Numbered from the stretch's first letter, positions 23,964 through 33,316 are shown. The stretch: DNA of 64,000 bases from Pantoea rwandensis (GCF_002095475.1 NZ_MLFR01000004.1:124001-188000); one strand, 5' to 3'. Program-made: numbers and translations. The notes: a model not told the origin generated them from the letters alone.

Positions 23964-26900
23964 TTATTCCAGCCACAGCAGGGTGTCGCCGGGACTCACC
24001 GGACGTCCTGCCTGGCAGGCAATGCGTTTTACCTGACCTGCCTGCGGCGCGACAATCGCCAGTTCCATCTTCATTGCTTCAACGATAATCAGCGTCTGAC
24101 CGGCTTCTACTGCGTCACCCGGCTGCACCAGCACTTTCCAGATGTTGCCGTTCATATCGGCGCACACCGCCAGCGCATCCTCATCGGCTTCTGCCACCAC
24201 CAACGTCTCTTCACTGGTCAGCGGCGCGTTTTGTTCTTCCTGCGCCCACAGCGTGACTTCCTGCTCAAAGGCGGCTGCCTGGCGCTGACGGAAGGTGGCA
24301 ATGGAGTCGGCGTGTTCCGCGAGGAACTGCTGATGGGCGGCGAAATCAAACAGCGTCTCTTCGATACGCACCTTGGCGCGGCCTTCACGGAAGTCATCAC
24401 GCAGTAGGGTGAGTTCATCTTCCGTCACCGGATAGAAGCGCACCTGATCGAAGAAGTGCAGCAGCCACGGCTCATCCGCCGCGAACTGATCGTTTTTGAG
24501 GAATTTGTTCCAGATCGGCAGCGTGCGGCCCACCAGCTGATAACCGCCGGGGGAATCCATGCCGTAGATGCACATGTACATGCCGCCAATGCCGACTGTG
24601 CCCTCGGCGGTGAAGGTACGTGCCGGGCTGTATTTGGAACTGAGCAGGCGATGGCGCGGATCGATGGGCACCGCACAAGGTGCACCGAGATAGACATCGC
24701 CCAGACCGAGGATCAGATAGCTGGCGTCGAAGATCGTGTCGCGTACCGCTTCACGACTCTCCAGACCGTTGATGCGCTGGATAAAATCGACGTTGTTGGG
24801 CAGCCATGGCGCAGTGGCTCGCACGGTTTCCTGGTAACGTTCAACGGCACCCAGCGTGGCGCTGTCTTCGAACGCCATTGGCATCCAGACAATGCGTGAC
24901 GGCACTTTTAACTGGCTGACATCGCCCAATCCGGCTTCCAGTTCCAGCAGCAGAGCCATCAGCTGTTTTTGGCTGAGGATCAGGCTGTCATAGCGCACCT
25001 GCAATGAACGCACGCCGGGCGATAACTCTTCTACGCCGGGCACCGCGCGTTCGCGTAGCGCATTCATCAACAGGTGCACACGCAGACGCAGCGCCAGATC
25101 CAGCACGTTATCGCCATACTCAATCAGCACATATTTGTCACCGGCCTGGCGATACACCGCCGCAGGTGTGGCAGCCGTAGCAGGTAAGGCGGCGAGCAAG
25201 GTGGCAGAGCCAATATCGCTGGCGGCCAGTGATGGCATCTCGAAGGCTGGCGCATGGGTGCTGCGCAGGGTTTCCACGCTGTGCGCCTGGGCTTTCTCCA
25301 GCGCCACTGCTTCGTCAGCACAGATCGGATGGAAGCGAATGCTGTCGCCTGGTTTCACCTGGCCGACTTTCCACAATTCCGCTTTTGCAATCGTCACCGG
25401 ACAGACGAAGCCACCGAGGCTTGGGCCGTCATGGGTGAGGATCACCGGGAAGTCACCGGTGAAGTTCACCGCGCCAATCGCGTATTCGCAGTCGTGGACG
25501 TTAGAAGGGTGCAGCCCGGCTTCGCCGCCGTTGGCGCGCGTCCAGGTCGGTTTGGGTCCCACTAAGCGCACGCCGAGGCGGTTGGAGTTGTAGTGCACCT
25601 GCCAGTCGCTGGCGAAGAACTCGTCGATGGCAGCCTGAGTAAAGAAGTCCGGCGCGCCGTGCGGGCCATACAGCACGCCGATGCGCCACTCGGTGCCATA
25701 GTGCGGCACCAGCGCATGATCCAGCGCTTGTGGCTCACTGACCGGCGCGGGCGTGGTGCAGGCAGCTAGCAGTGGCTGCGAGATCGGCAGCATATCGGCG
25801 ACGCGCAGGGTACGTCCGGCATGACCACCAAACTGGCCGAGCGAGAAGGTCGAACGGCTGCCAAGGTATTCCGGTACATCGAAACCGTTGCGCACCGCTA
25901 AATAGGTGCGACATCCACTCTGGGCGCGGCCTAACGTTAGCGTCTGGCCTGCTTTCACGCTGACTGGCTGCCAGTAATCGAGGCTTGCGCCATCCAGTTC
26001 GGCCGGGCAATCGGCCCCGGTCAGCGCAATCACCGCATCGTTGTGGAAGCGCAACGTTGGCCCTTGCAGCGTAAACTCCAGCCCGGCGGCGCTGTCGTGG
26101 TTACCCACAATGCGGTTAGCGAGGCGGAAGGCGTAATCATCCATTGGCCCTGAAGGCGGCACGCCGATATCCCAATAGCCAAGGCGGCCAGGGAAATCCT
26201 GAATGCTGCTGAAGGTGCCCGGATGCAGCACTTCAATCACGCTGGCAGACGGGGTGAAGCTGTCGAGGAAACGCGTCCAGACTTGGCCGCTGCTGAACGC
26301 TTCGGTGGCAACAATCTGGCGCAGATAATCGAGGTTGGTTGCGATACCGTGCAGCTGCGTGGCATCGAGCGCCTGCTGCATTTTCGCCAGCGCCGCTTCG
26401 CGCGTGTCCGCATGAACGATCAGTTTGGCGATCATCGGATCGTAGAACGCTGAGACTTCGGTACCGGTATCGATCCAGCCGTCTACGCGCACGTCATCCG
26501 GGAAACAGACGCCGGTCAGCGTGCCGGGGCTCGGCTGGAAGTTTTTCAGCGGGTCTTCGGCGTAGATACGCACTTCGATCGAGGCACCTTTAGGTGCCTG
26601 TTGCAGACGCGCCCAGTCAATGACATCACCTGCGGCGACTTTCAGCATGCACTCGACCAGATCAAGCCCGGTCACGCACTCCGTTACGGGATGTTCCACC
26701 TGCAAGCGGGTGTTCACTTCGAGGAAGTAGAAGGCATCCTTTGCCGCGTCGTAGATGTATTCCACGGTGCCGGCACTGCGGTAATTCACTAATTCACCGA
26801 GACGCACGGCAGATGACAGCAGCGCTTCACGCGTGGCCTGTGGCAGATTCGGTGCCGGGGTTTCTTCCACCACTTTCTGGTTGCGACGCTGGAGTGAACA

Positions 26901-27581
26901 GTCACGCTCACCGAGGGCAATCACCTTGCCGGTGCCATCGCCAAAAATCTGCACTTCGACGTGGCGCGCGCGGTCAATAAAGCGCTCCAGGAACACGCCG
27001 GCATCACTGAAAAATTGTTCGCCGAGACGGCGCACGCTTTCCCACGCATTGCGCAACGTATCGGCGTCGTCACAGCGGGTTAAACCAATGCCGCCGCCGC
27101 CCGCCGTGCTTTTCAGCATCACCGGATAACCAATGCTTTCTGCGGCACTGAGTGCCTCTTCCAGTGAATTGAGCAGCGGCGTGCCGGGTGTCATCGGCAC
27201 ACCTGCGCTGGCGGCCAGTTCACGCGCGCGGTGTTTCAGGCCAAATTCGCCAATCTGCTGTGCCGTCGGGCCGACAAACGCAATGCCCGCCTCTTCACAG
27301 GCGGCGGCAAACGGCAGGCTCTCGGAGAGGAAACCGTAGCCCGGCCAGATAGCTTCCGCGCCGGTCTCTTTGGCCGCGGCCAGAATTTTATCGATGCGCA
27401 TATAGCTATCGCTGGCTTTATCGCCACCAAGGGCAACCGCCACATCGGCTTCTTTGACATGGCGCGCGTTGCGGTCGGCATCGGAGTAAACGGCGACACT
27501 TTTCACGCCAAGGCGTTTCAGGGTGCGAATCGCGCGGCAGGCAATTTCGCCACGGTTAGCGATCAGTACGGTGCTGAACAT
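23964..27581 (-). CDS. uca: urea carboxylase (biotin-dependent)
   Basis: Urea carboxylase uses ATP and bicarbonate to turn urea into allophanate. The 1205 residues show the full layout. A biotin carboxylase part (about 1-445) has the ATP-grasp motifs KSTAGGGGIGL and FLEVNTRLQVEHPVTE. A KipA-like (AHS2) domain (about 455-770) starts IEVLHPGTFSSIQDFPGRLG. A KipI-like (AHS1) domain (about 815-1030) includes RLLSSKYSPARTF nearby. A C-terminal biotinyl domain has VEAMKMEL with biotin lysine 1171. The acetamidase-like allophanate hydrolase is a separate gene 2 bases upstream, unlike the fused yeast urea amidolyase. The start MFSTVLIANRGEIACR is standard. Confidence 0.95.
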   Translation of the reverse strand: MFSTVLIANRGEIACRAIRTLKRLGVKSVAVYSDADRNARHVKEADVAVALGGDKASDSYMRIDKILAAAKETGAEAIWPGYGFLSESLPFAAACEEAGIAFVGPTAQQIGEFGLKHRARELAASAGVPMTPGTPLLNSLEEALSAAESIGYPVMLKSTAGGGGIGLTRCDDADTLRNAWESVRRLGEQFFSDAGVFLERFIDRARHVEVQIFGDGTGKVIALGERDCSLQRRNQKVVEETPAPNLPQATREALLSSAVRLGELVNYRSAGTVEYIYDAAKDAFYFLEVNTRLQVEHPVTECVTGLDLVECMLKVAAGDVIDWARLQQAPKGASIEVRIYAEDPLKNFQPSPGTLTGVCFPDDVRVDGWIDTGTEVSAFYDPMIAKLIVHADTREAALAKMQQALDATQLHGIATNLDYLRQIVATEAFSSGQVWTRFLDSFTPSASVIEVLHPGTFSSIQDFPGRLGYWDIGVPPSGPMDDYAFRLANRIVGNHDSAAGLEFTLQGPTLRFHNDAVIALTGADCPAELDGASLDYWQPVSVKAGQTLTLGRAQSGCRTYLAVRNGFDVPEYLGSRSTFSLGQFGGHAGRTLRVADMLPISQPLLAACTTPAPVSEPQALDHALVPHYGTEWRIGVLYGPHGAPDFFTQAAIDEFFASDWQVHYNSNRLGVRLVGPKPTWTRANGGEAGLHPSNVHDCEYAIGAVNFTGDFPVILTHDGPSLGGFVCPVTIAKAELWKVGQVKPGDSIRFHPICADEAVALEKAQAHSVETLRSTHAPAFEMPSLAASDIGSATLLAALPATAATPAAVYRQAGDKYVLIEYGDNVLDLALRLRVHLLMNALRERAVPGVEELSPGVRSLQVRYDSLILSQKQLMALLLELEAGLGDVSQLKVPSRIVWMPMAFEDSATLGAVERYQETVRATAPWLPNNVDFIQRINGLESREAVRDTIFDASYLILGLGDVYLGAPCAVPIDPRHRLLSSKYSPARTFTAEGTVGIGGMYMCIYGMDSPGGYQLVGRTLPIWNKFLKNDQFAADEPWLLHFFDQVRFYPVTEDELTLLRDDFREGRAKVRIEETLFDFAAHQQFLAEHADSIATFRQRQAAAFEQEVTLWAQEEQNAPLTSEETLVVAEADEDALAVCADMNGNIWKVLVQPGDAVEAGQTLIIVEAMKMELAIVAPQAGQVKRIACQAGRPVSPGDTLLWLE

Positions 27582-27583
27582 GG

Positions 27584-29380
27584 TTATTTACTCCCCTGAG
27601 AGGCCAGCCAGTTACGCCAGCCGCCGAATTCGGTAATTTCCAGTGCCTGCGACAGCACCGCCGGTTCACAGATAAAGCCTTTCACTACCCGACCATCGGC
27701 CAGCGTCAGTGAGCCAATACCGAGCGGTGCCGGGATTTCAGCCACGAACTCACCAAAGCGCGCCAGCGGGATATCCCACAGCTCTACGGTGATGGCTGAG
27801 CCGCTGTCGCCACGCAGCAGGCCCGGTTTTTTAATCGGGCCATCAAGCAGGGCGAACAGACGGTAGTGGCTGGCGGTCTGTGTTTCTTCCACCAGCACCG
27901 CACTGCGGGTGGTGAGCTGGAAATTCAGCGGCATGCCGGTGAGATGCGCGCCGACCACCGCCACGCGCACGTGATCGGCGGAGAGCGGGAATGCGGTGTG
28001 TTGCGTCGGCTGCGTTTTGCCGGTGGCGCCTAACGCCAGTGCCATCTGCTGCTGCCACTTGATGCCGAAGCCTGCCAGTGCGCGATCCTGCCAGGCAGGC
28101 GCAATCAGCGTGATGCCCGCAGGCAGGCCATCAGTACGGAATGGGCCAGGCAGCGCCAGTGCGCTGAGATCGGCGAGGTTGGTGAAGTTGGTGTAAGTGC
28201 CAAAGTGCGAGTTGTAGTGCACCGGCTCCTGTTTCATCTCTTCAAGCGTATGAATGGTCGGCGAGGTCGGCACCACCACGGCATCGAACTGCGCCAGGGT
28301 ATGCTGAATTTGGCGCGTTAGCTCAGCGCGCAGGTATTCGGCCTGGTAAGCTTCCACGGCGGTGTATTTCAGGCCGCTGCTGACAATGCCGTACACCACC
28401 GGGTCCATCTCTTCCGGGCGGTTGATCATTTCGCCGACCGCCACGGTGCGTTCAGCGACCCATGGGCCGTAATAGAGTTGTTCAGCGAGCTGGTGGAACG
28501 CGGTGAAATCGATCGGGTGCAGCGTGGCACCGCCTGCTTGCAGTTGCTCCAGTGCACTCAACCAGGCTGCTTCGGCCTGCTTATCACCATAAAACTCGGG
28601 TGAGGCGGGGATCGCGAAGTCTGGCTGTGCTTTTAAGCTGGCAGGCGCGGTGTGTGGGTTACTGCGCGAGTAGGCATCTCCCGCATCGTAACCGCCTGCG
28701 GCAGTTGCCACCGCGAAGGCATCTTCCACCGTCAGGGCAAATACCGAGATGGTGTCATTGAGGCGGCAGGCCGGAACGACGCCGCTGGCGGAGAACCAGC
28801 CCTTGGTCGGTTTAAGCCCGACGATATTGTTAAAGCCTGCTGGAACGCGACCGGAACCGGCGGTATCGGTGCCCAGAGAGAAGCCCACCAGCCCGCGCGC
28901 CAGCACCGAAGCTGAACCCGAGCTGGAACCCCCGCTGACATAGTCGGGATTAAAGGTGTTGCTCACGGCACCAAACGGGGAACGCGTGCCGACTAAACCC
29001 GTGGCGTATTGATCGAGGTTGGTTTTGCCGATCACCACCGCACCCGCTGCTTTCAGCTGTGCCACCACAAAGGCATCGGCTTCGGCAGTGTAAGTAAATG
29101 CCGGGCAGGCGGCGCTGGTGGGCCAGCCTGCGACATCAATGTTGTCTTTCACCGCAAACGGCACGCCAAACAGCGGCAGCGCAGCGGGATTGCGCAAGTA
29201 GCTGGCCAGCAAGGGTTCGATTTGCGCCTGCAATTGTGCGGGCGTCGCCACATACAGCCAAGCGTTATCCTGCTGGTCGATGGCGTCGAGATGCGCCGCC
29301 AATAGTGCGGTGATGCACTGCGGGTCCTGCTGGTAGCGGTGTTGCCAATCCTGAAGCGTGTATCCGAAGGTTGCTGCCAT
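27584..29380 (-). CDS. atzF: allophanate hydrolase
   Basis: Hydrolyses allophanate to two ammonia and two CO2, completing urea breakdown. The 598 residues are close to known AtzF proteins (about 605). The amidase-signature domain fills the first 440 residues. The catalytic lysine is in FAVKDNIDVAG, the cis-serine in SGGSSSGSA and the nucleophilic serine in DTAGSGR. The C-terminal domain (about 460-598) is the AtzF-type decarboxylation domain with DGPIKKPGLLRG. The ATG at 29380 is chosen over longer frames because it has GGA upstream and the longer codons run through a sigma-54 promoter. It is the first gene of the urea operon. Confidence 0.92.
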   Translation of the reverse strand: MAATFGYTLQDWQHRYQQDPQCITALLAAHLDAIDQQDNAWLYVATPAQLQAQIEPLLASYLRNPAALPLFGVPFAVKDNIDVAGWPTSAACPAFTYTAEADAFVVAQLKAAGAVVIGKTNLDQYATGLVGTRSPFGAVSNTFNPDYVSGGSSSGSASVLARGLVGFSLGTDTAGSGRVPAGFNNIVGLKPTKGWFSASGVVPACRLNDTISVFALTVEDAFAVATAAGGYDAGDAYSRSNPHTAPASLKAQPDFAIPASPEFYGDKQAEAAWLSALEQLQAGGATLHPIDFTAFHQLAEQLYYGPWVAERTVAVGEMINRPEEMDPVVYGIVSSGLKYTAVEAYQAEYLRAELTRQIQHTLAQFDAVVVPTSPTIHTLEEMKQEPVHYNSHFGTYTNFTNLADLSALALPGPFRTDGLPAGITLIAPAWQDRALAGFGIKWQQQMALALGATGKTQPTQHTAFPLSADHVRVAVVGAHLTGMPLNFQLTTRSAVLVEETQTASHYRLFALLDGPIKKPGLLRGDSGSAITVELWDIPLARFGEFVAEIPAPLGIGSLTLADGRVVKGFICEPAVLSQALEITEFGGWRNWLASQGSK

Positions 29381-29384
29381 GAGT

Positions 29385-29414
29385 GAATTCCAACTGGTAT
29401 ACAAGATGGAATTC
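29385..29414. promoter_or_regulatory. 30-bp near-perfect palindrome ahead of atzF, candidate GntR operator
   Basis: The arms GAATTCCA (29385-29392) and TGGAATTC (29407-29414) are perfect inverted repeats. The centre CTGGTATACAAG is a near-palindrome of the TTGTATACCA kind used by FCD-type GntR proteins. In all, 26 of 30 positions are symmetric. It covers the predicted start of transcription and ends 5 bases before the atzF ATG. Confidence 0.65.
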
Positions 29415-29419
29415 AACAG

Positions 29420-29435
29420 AGCAAAGCACGTGCCA
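29420..29435 (-). promoter_or_regulatory. sigma-54 promoter of the urea operon
   Basis: On the minus strand TGGCACGTGCTTTGCT fits the sigma-54 consensus TGGCACG-N4-TTGCW at every fixed position. Transcription would start near 29409, about 29 bases before the atzF ATG. RpoN control fits a nitrogen-scavenging operon. Confidence 0.8.
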
Positions 29436-29499
29436 TTTTTATAAGTGAATGAATAGATGTAGCTAATTGATATGCCATAAGTTTTTGTGATGATATTTT

Positions 29500-29536
29500 G
29501 CACAACCACGGCGCAGACGGTGTGCAATCACGGTGC
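29500..29536. promoter_or_regulatory. candidate NtrC activator sites of the urea operon
   Basis: On the minus strand GCGCCGTGGTTGTGC (29500-29514) matches 8 of 10 fixed bases of the NtrC box GCACC-N5-GGTGC. A second, poorer box ending in GGTGC on the plus strand lies at 29522-29536. The centres are about 98 and 120 bases upstream of the predicted start, a normal NtrC distance. Confidence 0.45.
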
Positions 29537-29636
29537 GCCTGCGTAAATTTTGTGAAGAACATGGCAAGAGACCGTTGGCCTGGTTAGCATGAGTTAAGTC
29601 TGGCATGAGCTGGATCGCAGCGAAGAGGAGAGCAGA

Positions 29637-31556
29637 GTGGAGAAGTGGCGTAACTGGATGATAGGGATCTGTCTGGTCAGCACGGCCAGCAGCGTGTGGG
29701 CCGACTCGCTGGATCAACAACGACAGCGCTATGCGCAAATCAAACAGGCCTGGGATAACAATCAGATGGACCAGGTCTCGCAGCTGATGCCAACGCTGCA
29801 GGATTATCCGCTCTATCCGTATCTGCAATACCGTTTGCTGGCGCAGGATCTCGATCAAGAGACGCCGCTGGCGGTGAAGAACTTTATTCAGCAATACCCG
29901 ACGCTGCCACCGGCGCGTTCGCTTTCAACCCGCTTCGTCAATGTGCTGGCACATCGTCAGGACTGGCAGGGTGTACTGAGCTTCAGCCCGGATGAACCGA
30001 AACCGGTGCAGGCGCGCTGTAACTGGTATTACGCTAAGTGGGCCACCGGCCAGCAGCAGGCGGCATTTGATGGCGCGAAATCGATCTGGCTGCGCGGTTC
30101 AGCGCTGCCGAACGACTGCGATCAGCTGTTCTCGGTGTGGCAAGCCTCCGGGCAAATGTCACCGATCACCATCCTCGAACGTATTCGTCTGGCAATGAAA
30201 GCCGGGAATGACAGCCTGGTGAATTATCTGGCCAAAACGCTGCCCGTGGATTACCAAACCACCGCCAGCGCGCTGGTGGCGCTGCAGCAGAATCCACAAA
30301 CCGTCACCACTTTTGCCAGCAGCCTCGGTCCGACCGATTTCACCCGCATGGCCACCAGCTATGCCTTTGCCCGCGTCGCGCGTGAAGACATGGATAACGC
30401 GCGCATGATGATCCCGCAGCTGGTGCAGGCGCAGAAAATGAGCCAGGCGGAAGAGCAGGATCTGAAGGAAACCGTGGTGTGGCGCATGATGGGCGCGGAC
30501 CTGACCTCCGAGCAGGCGCGCTGGCGTGATGCGGTGGTGATGAACAGTGAGTCTACCGCGCTGGTGGAGCGTCGTGTGCGTCTGGCGCTGAGTCAGAACG
30601 ACCGTCGTGGACTGAACACTTGGATCGCTCGCTTGCCGGTGGAAGCCAAAGAGAAAGATGAATGGCAATACTGGCAGGCTGATTTGCTGATTTCTCAGGG
30701 GCGTAAAGACGAGGCCGATGAGATCCTGCGTAAGCTGATGCAGGCACGTGGCTTCTATCCGATGGTAGCGGCACAGCGTCTCGGCGTGGAGTATCCATTG
30801 CAGGTCGACCAAGCCCCAGCTGCAGACAGCTCGGTAGTACAGGGACCTGAGCTGGCGCGCGTGCGTGAGCTGATGTATTGGGGGTTGGATAACCTGGCAC
30901 GCAGCGAGTGGGCCAATCTGATTTCCAGTAAAAGTCATGTGCAGCAGCAGATGCTGGCGCGTTATGCCAATGAACAGGACTGGTGGGATCTCAGCGTGCA
31001 GGCCACCATTACCGCAAAAATGTGGGATAGCCTGAAAGAGCGCTTCCCGCTGGCGTGGCGCAATCTGTATCAGCAATACACCAGTGACAAAGGTATTCCG
31101 CAGAGCTATGCCATGGCGATCTCCCGTCAGGAAAGTGCGTGGAATCCGAAAGCACGTTCACCGGTCGGTGCCAGTGGTTTGATGCAGGTGATGCCCGGCA
31201 CGGCCACGCATACTGTGAAGATGTATAACATCCCAGGCTACGTGAACAGCAGCCAGTTGCTGGATCCGCAGACCAATATTCAAATTGGTACGCAGTATTT
31301 GGAGTATGTTTATCAGCAGTTCGACCAGAACCGTATCTTCTCCTCGGCAGCTTATAATGCCGGGCCGGGACGGGTTCGCAGTTGGTTGAACAACAGCGGC
31401 GGCAAACTGGATGCGGTGGCGTTTATCGAAACCATTCCGTTCTCCGAAACGCGCGGCTACGTGAAAAACGTACTGGCCTATGATGCGTACTACCGTTATT
31501 TCATGGGCAAGCCGGATAAGATTCTCGCTGATGGTGAGTGGAATCGTCGTTACTAG
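29637..31556 (+). CDS. slt: soluble lytic murein transglycosylase Slt70
   Basis: Slt cleaves peptidoglycan between MurNAc and GlcNAc, forming 1,6-anhydro ends, in the periplasm. The 639-residue protein (E. coli 645) has a signal peptide (WMIGICLVSTASSVWA-DS), a long superhelical U-domain, a linker, and a C-terminal lysozyme-like domain. That domain has the catalytic Glu in SRQESAWNPKARSPVGASGLMQ and the AYNAGPGRVRSW motif. Translation starts at GTG 29637 after GAGGAG. No ATG nearby keeps the signal peptide. trpR follows, and its promoter probably overlaps the end of slt. Confidence 0.96.
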   Translation: MEKWRNWMIGICLVSTASSVWADSLDQQRQRYAQIKQAWDNNQMDQVSQLMPTLQDYPLYPYLQYRLLAQDLDQETPLAVKNFIQQYPTLPPARSLSTRFVNVLAHRQDWQGVLSFSPDEPKPVQARCNWYYAKWATGQQQAAFDGAKSIWLRGSALPNDCDQLFSVWQASGQMSPITILERIRLAMKAGNDSLVNYLAKTLPVDYQTTASALVALQQNPQTVTTFASSLGPTDFTRMATSYAFARVAREDMDNARMMIPQLVQAQKMSQAEEQDLKETVVWRMMGADLTSEQARWRDAVVMNSESTALVERRVRLALSQNDRRGLNTWIARLPVEAKEKDEWQYWQADLLISQGRKDEADEILRKLMQARGFYPMVAAQRLGVEYPLQVDQAPAADSSVVQGPELARVRELMYWGLDNLARSEWANLISSKSHVQQQMLARYANEQDWWDLSVQATITAKMWDSLKERFPLAWRNLYQQYTSDKGIPQSYAMAISRQESAWNPKARSPVGASGLMQVMPGTATHTVKMYNIPGYVNSSQLLDPQTNIQIGTQYLEYVYQQFDQNRIFSSAAYNAGPGRVRSWLNNSGGKLDAVAFIETIPFSETRGYVKNVLAYDAYYRYFMGKPDKILADGEWNRRY

Positions 31557-31566
31557 CTGTGCTATG

Positions 31567-31594
31567 CTTCCGTACTCGTCAATGAGTACGGAAG
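31567..31594. promoter_or_regulatory. trpR: TrpR operator and hairpin before trpR
   Basis: GTACTC (31572-31577), six bases, then GAGTAC (31584-31589) is the trp operator arrangement also found before E. coli trpR, so TrpR should repress its own gene. The inverted repeat extends to an 11-bp stem (CTTCCGTACTC). The likely ribosome site GGAAG of trpR is in the right arm. A -10-like TGCTATGCT overlaps the left arm. Confidence 0.75.
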
Positions 31595-31600
31595 CCCTTC

Positions 31601-31924
31601 ATGAGCCAACCCCTTTCCTCCCAGCCAGATTCGGCTGAGCCTGTTGAAGATAACTGGCTGCGTTTTATCGATTTGATGCAGAACGCTTTCGCGGACGGCG
31701 TGTCGTTGCCATTGTTGCAACTGATGATGACGCCCGATGAACGTGAAGCGTTTGGCACACGCCTGCGCATTATCGAAGAGCTGATGAACGGCGACATGAG
31801 TCAGCGCGAGCTGAAGAATGAGTTGGGCGTCGGTATCGCCACGATCACGCGGGGTTCTAACAGTCTAAAAGAAGCTCCTCCTGAGCTGAAACGCTGGCTG
31901 GAAGCGCGCTTAGGCCGCCATTAA
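31601..31924 (+). CDS. trpR: tryptophan repressor TrpR
   Basis: TrpR binds tryptophan and represses trp, aroH, mtr and its own gene. The 107 residues are all helical, with the helix-turn-helix in [25 protein letters not shown]. The start follows the trp operator. The stop TAA abuts the stop of the convergent yjjX gene with no base between. Confidence 0.97.
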   Translation: MSQPLSSQPDSAEPVEDNWLRFIDLMQNAFADGVSLPLLQLMMTPDEREAFGTRLRIIEELMNGDMSQRELKNELGVGIATITRGSNSLKEAPPELKRWLEARLGRH

Positions 31925-32443
31925 CTACTGCTGATACAGTGGATGGGTGAACGGACAGAGTGCCAGAATCAGTGCCTGATGATAGACGCTAGAGCGGCTG
32001 AGTAGGCCGTTGGTGAAGGCACCAATGGCTCCGCCTTTCTGCTTGATGTTTTCCACGCCGGTTAAGCGTGCCATCTCGTGACCGAGTTCGTGTCCGGCGG
32101 CTAATCCCTCCATGACAATCAATGGCAAGGTGAAGCTGGCGGAGCGTGATTCACCGCGCTGCTGGGCGTTTTCAATCACCATCCATGCAAAGGCACAATC
32201 GCCTTCAATGCCAGCTTCAATCGCGACCCAATAGTCAGATTCAGGGCGTTGCTGACGGGCGTTCGCCACGCGGGTACGTGCGCCAGTTCGCGTTTCGACA
32301 TCGCTTAACGGTTGAGCAGCAACGCCGCTCTCGACCTCGACCCCTTCAATATGGCAGGATCCTTCACCAAAGACGTCGTTGAACGCCTGAGCAATCGCGC
32401 GAATTTTTGCCGGGTTGATGGTGGCTGCGACAACGTGGTACAT
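31925..32443 (-). CDS. yjjX: inosine/xanthosine triphosphatase YjjX
   Basis: YjjX removes non-canonical ITP and XTP. The 172 residues (E. coli 170) start [17 protein letters not shown] and hold [27 protein letters not shown] and [11 protein letters not shown], the NTPase fold's substrate loop. The ATG at 32443 is chosen over an upstream TTG because it matches the family start. Confidence 0.93.
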   Translation of the reverse strand: MYHVVAATINPAKIRAIAQAFNDVFGEGSCHIEGVEVESGVAAQPLSDVETRTGARTRVANARQQRPESDYWVAIEAGIEGDCAFAWMVIENAQQRGESRSASFTLPLIVMEGLAAGHELGHEMARLTGVENIKQKGGAIGAFTNGLLSRSSVYHQALILALCPFTHPLYQQ

Positions 32444-32494
32444 AATTGTTTGAACCCTCAAGGCAAATTTGTCGCAGTATAACGGAAATTAAGC

Positions 32495-33142
32495 ATGCTA
32501 CAGGTCTATCTTGTTCGTCACGGCGAAACGGTATGGAATGCGGCCCGACGCATTCAAGGGCAGTCCGACAGTCCGCTGACGGAAAAAGGTGAGCAACAGG
32601 CTCAGCAAGTCGGTGAACGGATGAAAGCGCAGGGCATCACGCATGTGATTGCCAGCGATTTAGGCCGTACGCGCCGCACCGCAGAGATTATCGCGGATGC
32701 CTGCGGTTGTACGGTCACGGTTGATGCACGTTTGCGTGAACTGAATATGGGCTGTCTGGAACAGCGTCCCCTTGATGGCTTAACGCCGGAAGAGGAGAGC
32801 TGGCGTAAAACGCTGGTGGATGGCACCGAAGGCGGTCGCATACCGGGCGGTGAATCGATGCTGGAGATGGCGACGCGCATGCATGAAGCGCTGAACGCGT
32901 TGCTGGAACTGCCGGCGGGTAGCCGTCCATTGATTGTCAGCCACGGTATGGCGCTGGGTGTGTTGGTTAGTACGCTGCTCGGATTGCCAGCGCATGCCGA
33001 ACGGCGCTTACGTCTGCGCAACTGCTCTATCTCACGCGTGGATCATCAACAGAGCGCGTGGTTGGCAGCGGGATGGGTGGTCGAGACGGCAGGCGATGTG
33101 TCGCATCTGGATGCCCCTGCGCTGGATGAGTTACAGCGTTAA
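32495..33142 (+). CDS. gpmB: histidine phosphatase family protein GpmB (YtjC)
   Basis: A 215-residue histidine phosphatase, equal in length to E. coli YtjC. The catalytic motif is VRHGETVWNAARRIQGQSD with the phospho-histidine in RHG, plus the second histidine in IVSHGMALG. It is named as a phosphoglycerate mutase, but members of this group act mainly as phosphatases, so the activity is uncertain. Confidence 0.92.
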   Translation: MLQVYLVRHGETVWNAARRIQGQSDSPLTEKGEQQAQQVGERMKAQGITHVIASDLGRTRRTAEIIADACGCTVTVDARLRELNMGCLEQRPLDGLTPEEESWRKTLVDGTEGGRIPGGESMLEMATRMHEALNALLELPAGSRPLIVSHGMALGVLVSTLLGLPAHAERRLRLRNCSISRVDHQQSAWLAAGWVVETAGDVSHLDAPALDELQR

Positions 33143-33159
33143 TCGTCATCCGGTTTCGG

Positions 33160-33305
33160 TGCGCATGAATGCGCACCCTAAAAATTCGTAGGGCCGCAAT
33201 GAATGCAATGCACACCCTGTGAAATCGTAGGGCCGCTATGAATGTGCACTCTGCGAAAATCGCACCGAACGTTGTAGGGTCGTCATTTATGGCGACCGGC
33301 GGGTA
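33160..33305. repeat. cluster of degenerate GTAGGG(C/T)CG repeats
   Basis: Four imperfect copies of a motif like GTAGGGCCGCNATGAATG follow gpmB (near 33188, 33228 and 33270, and an inverted piece at 33160-33180). It is the same family as at 21703-21955. No gene is present in the stretch. Confidence 0.7.
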
Positions 33306-33316
33306 ATGAAGCCAAA

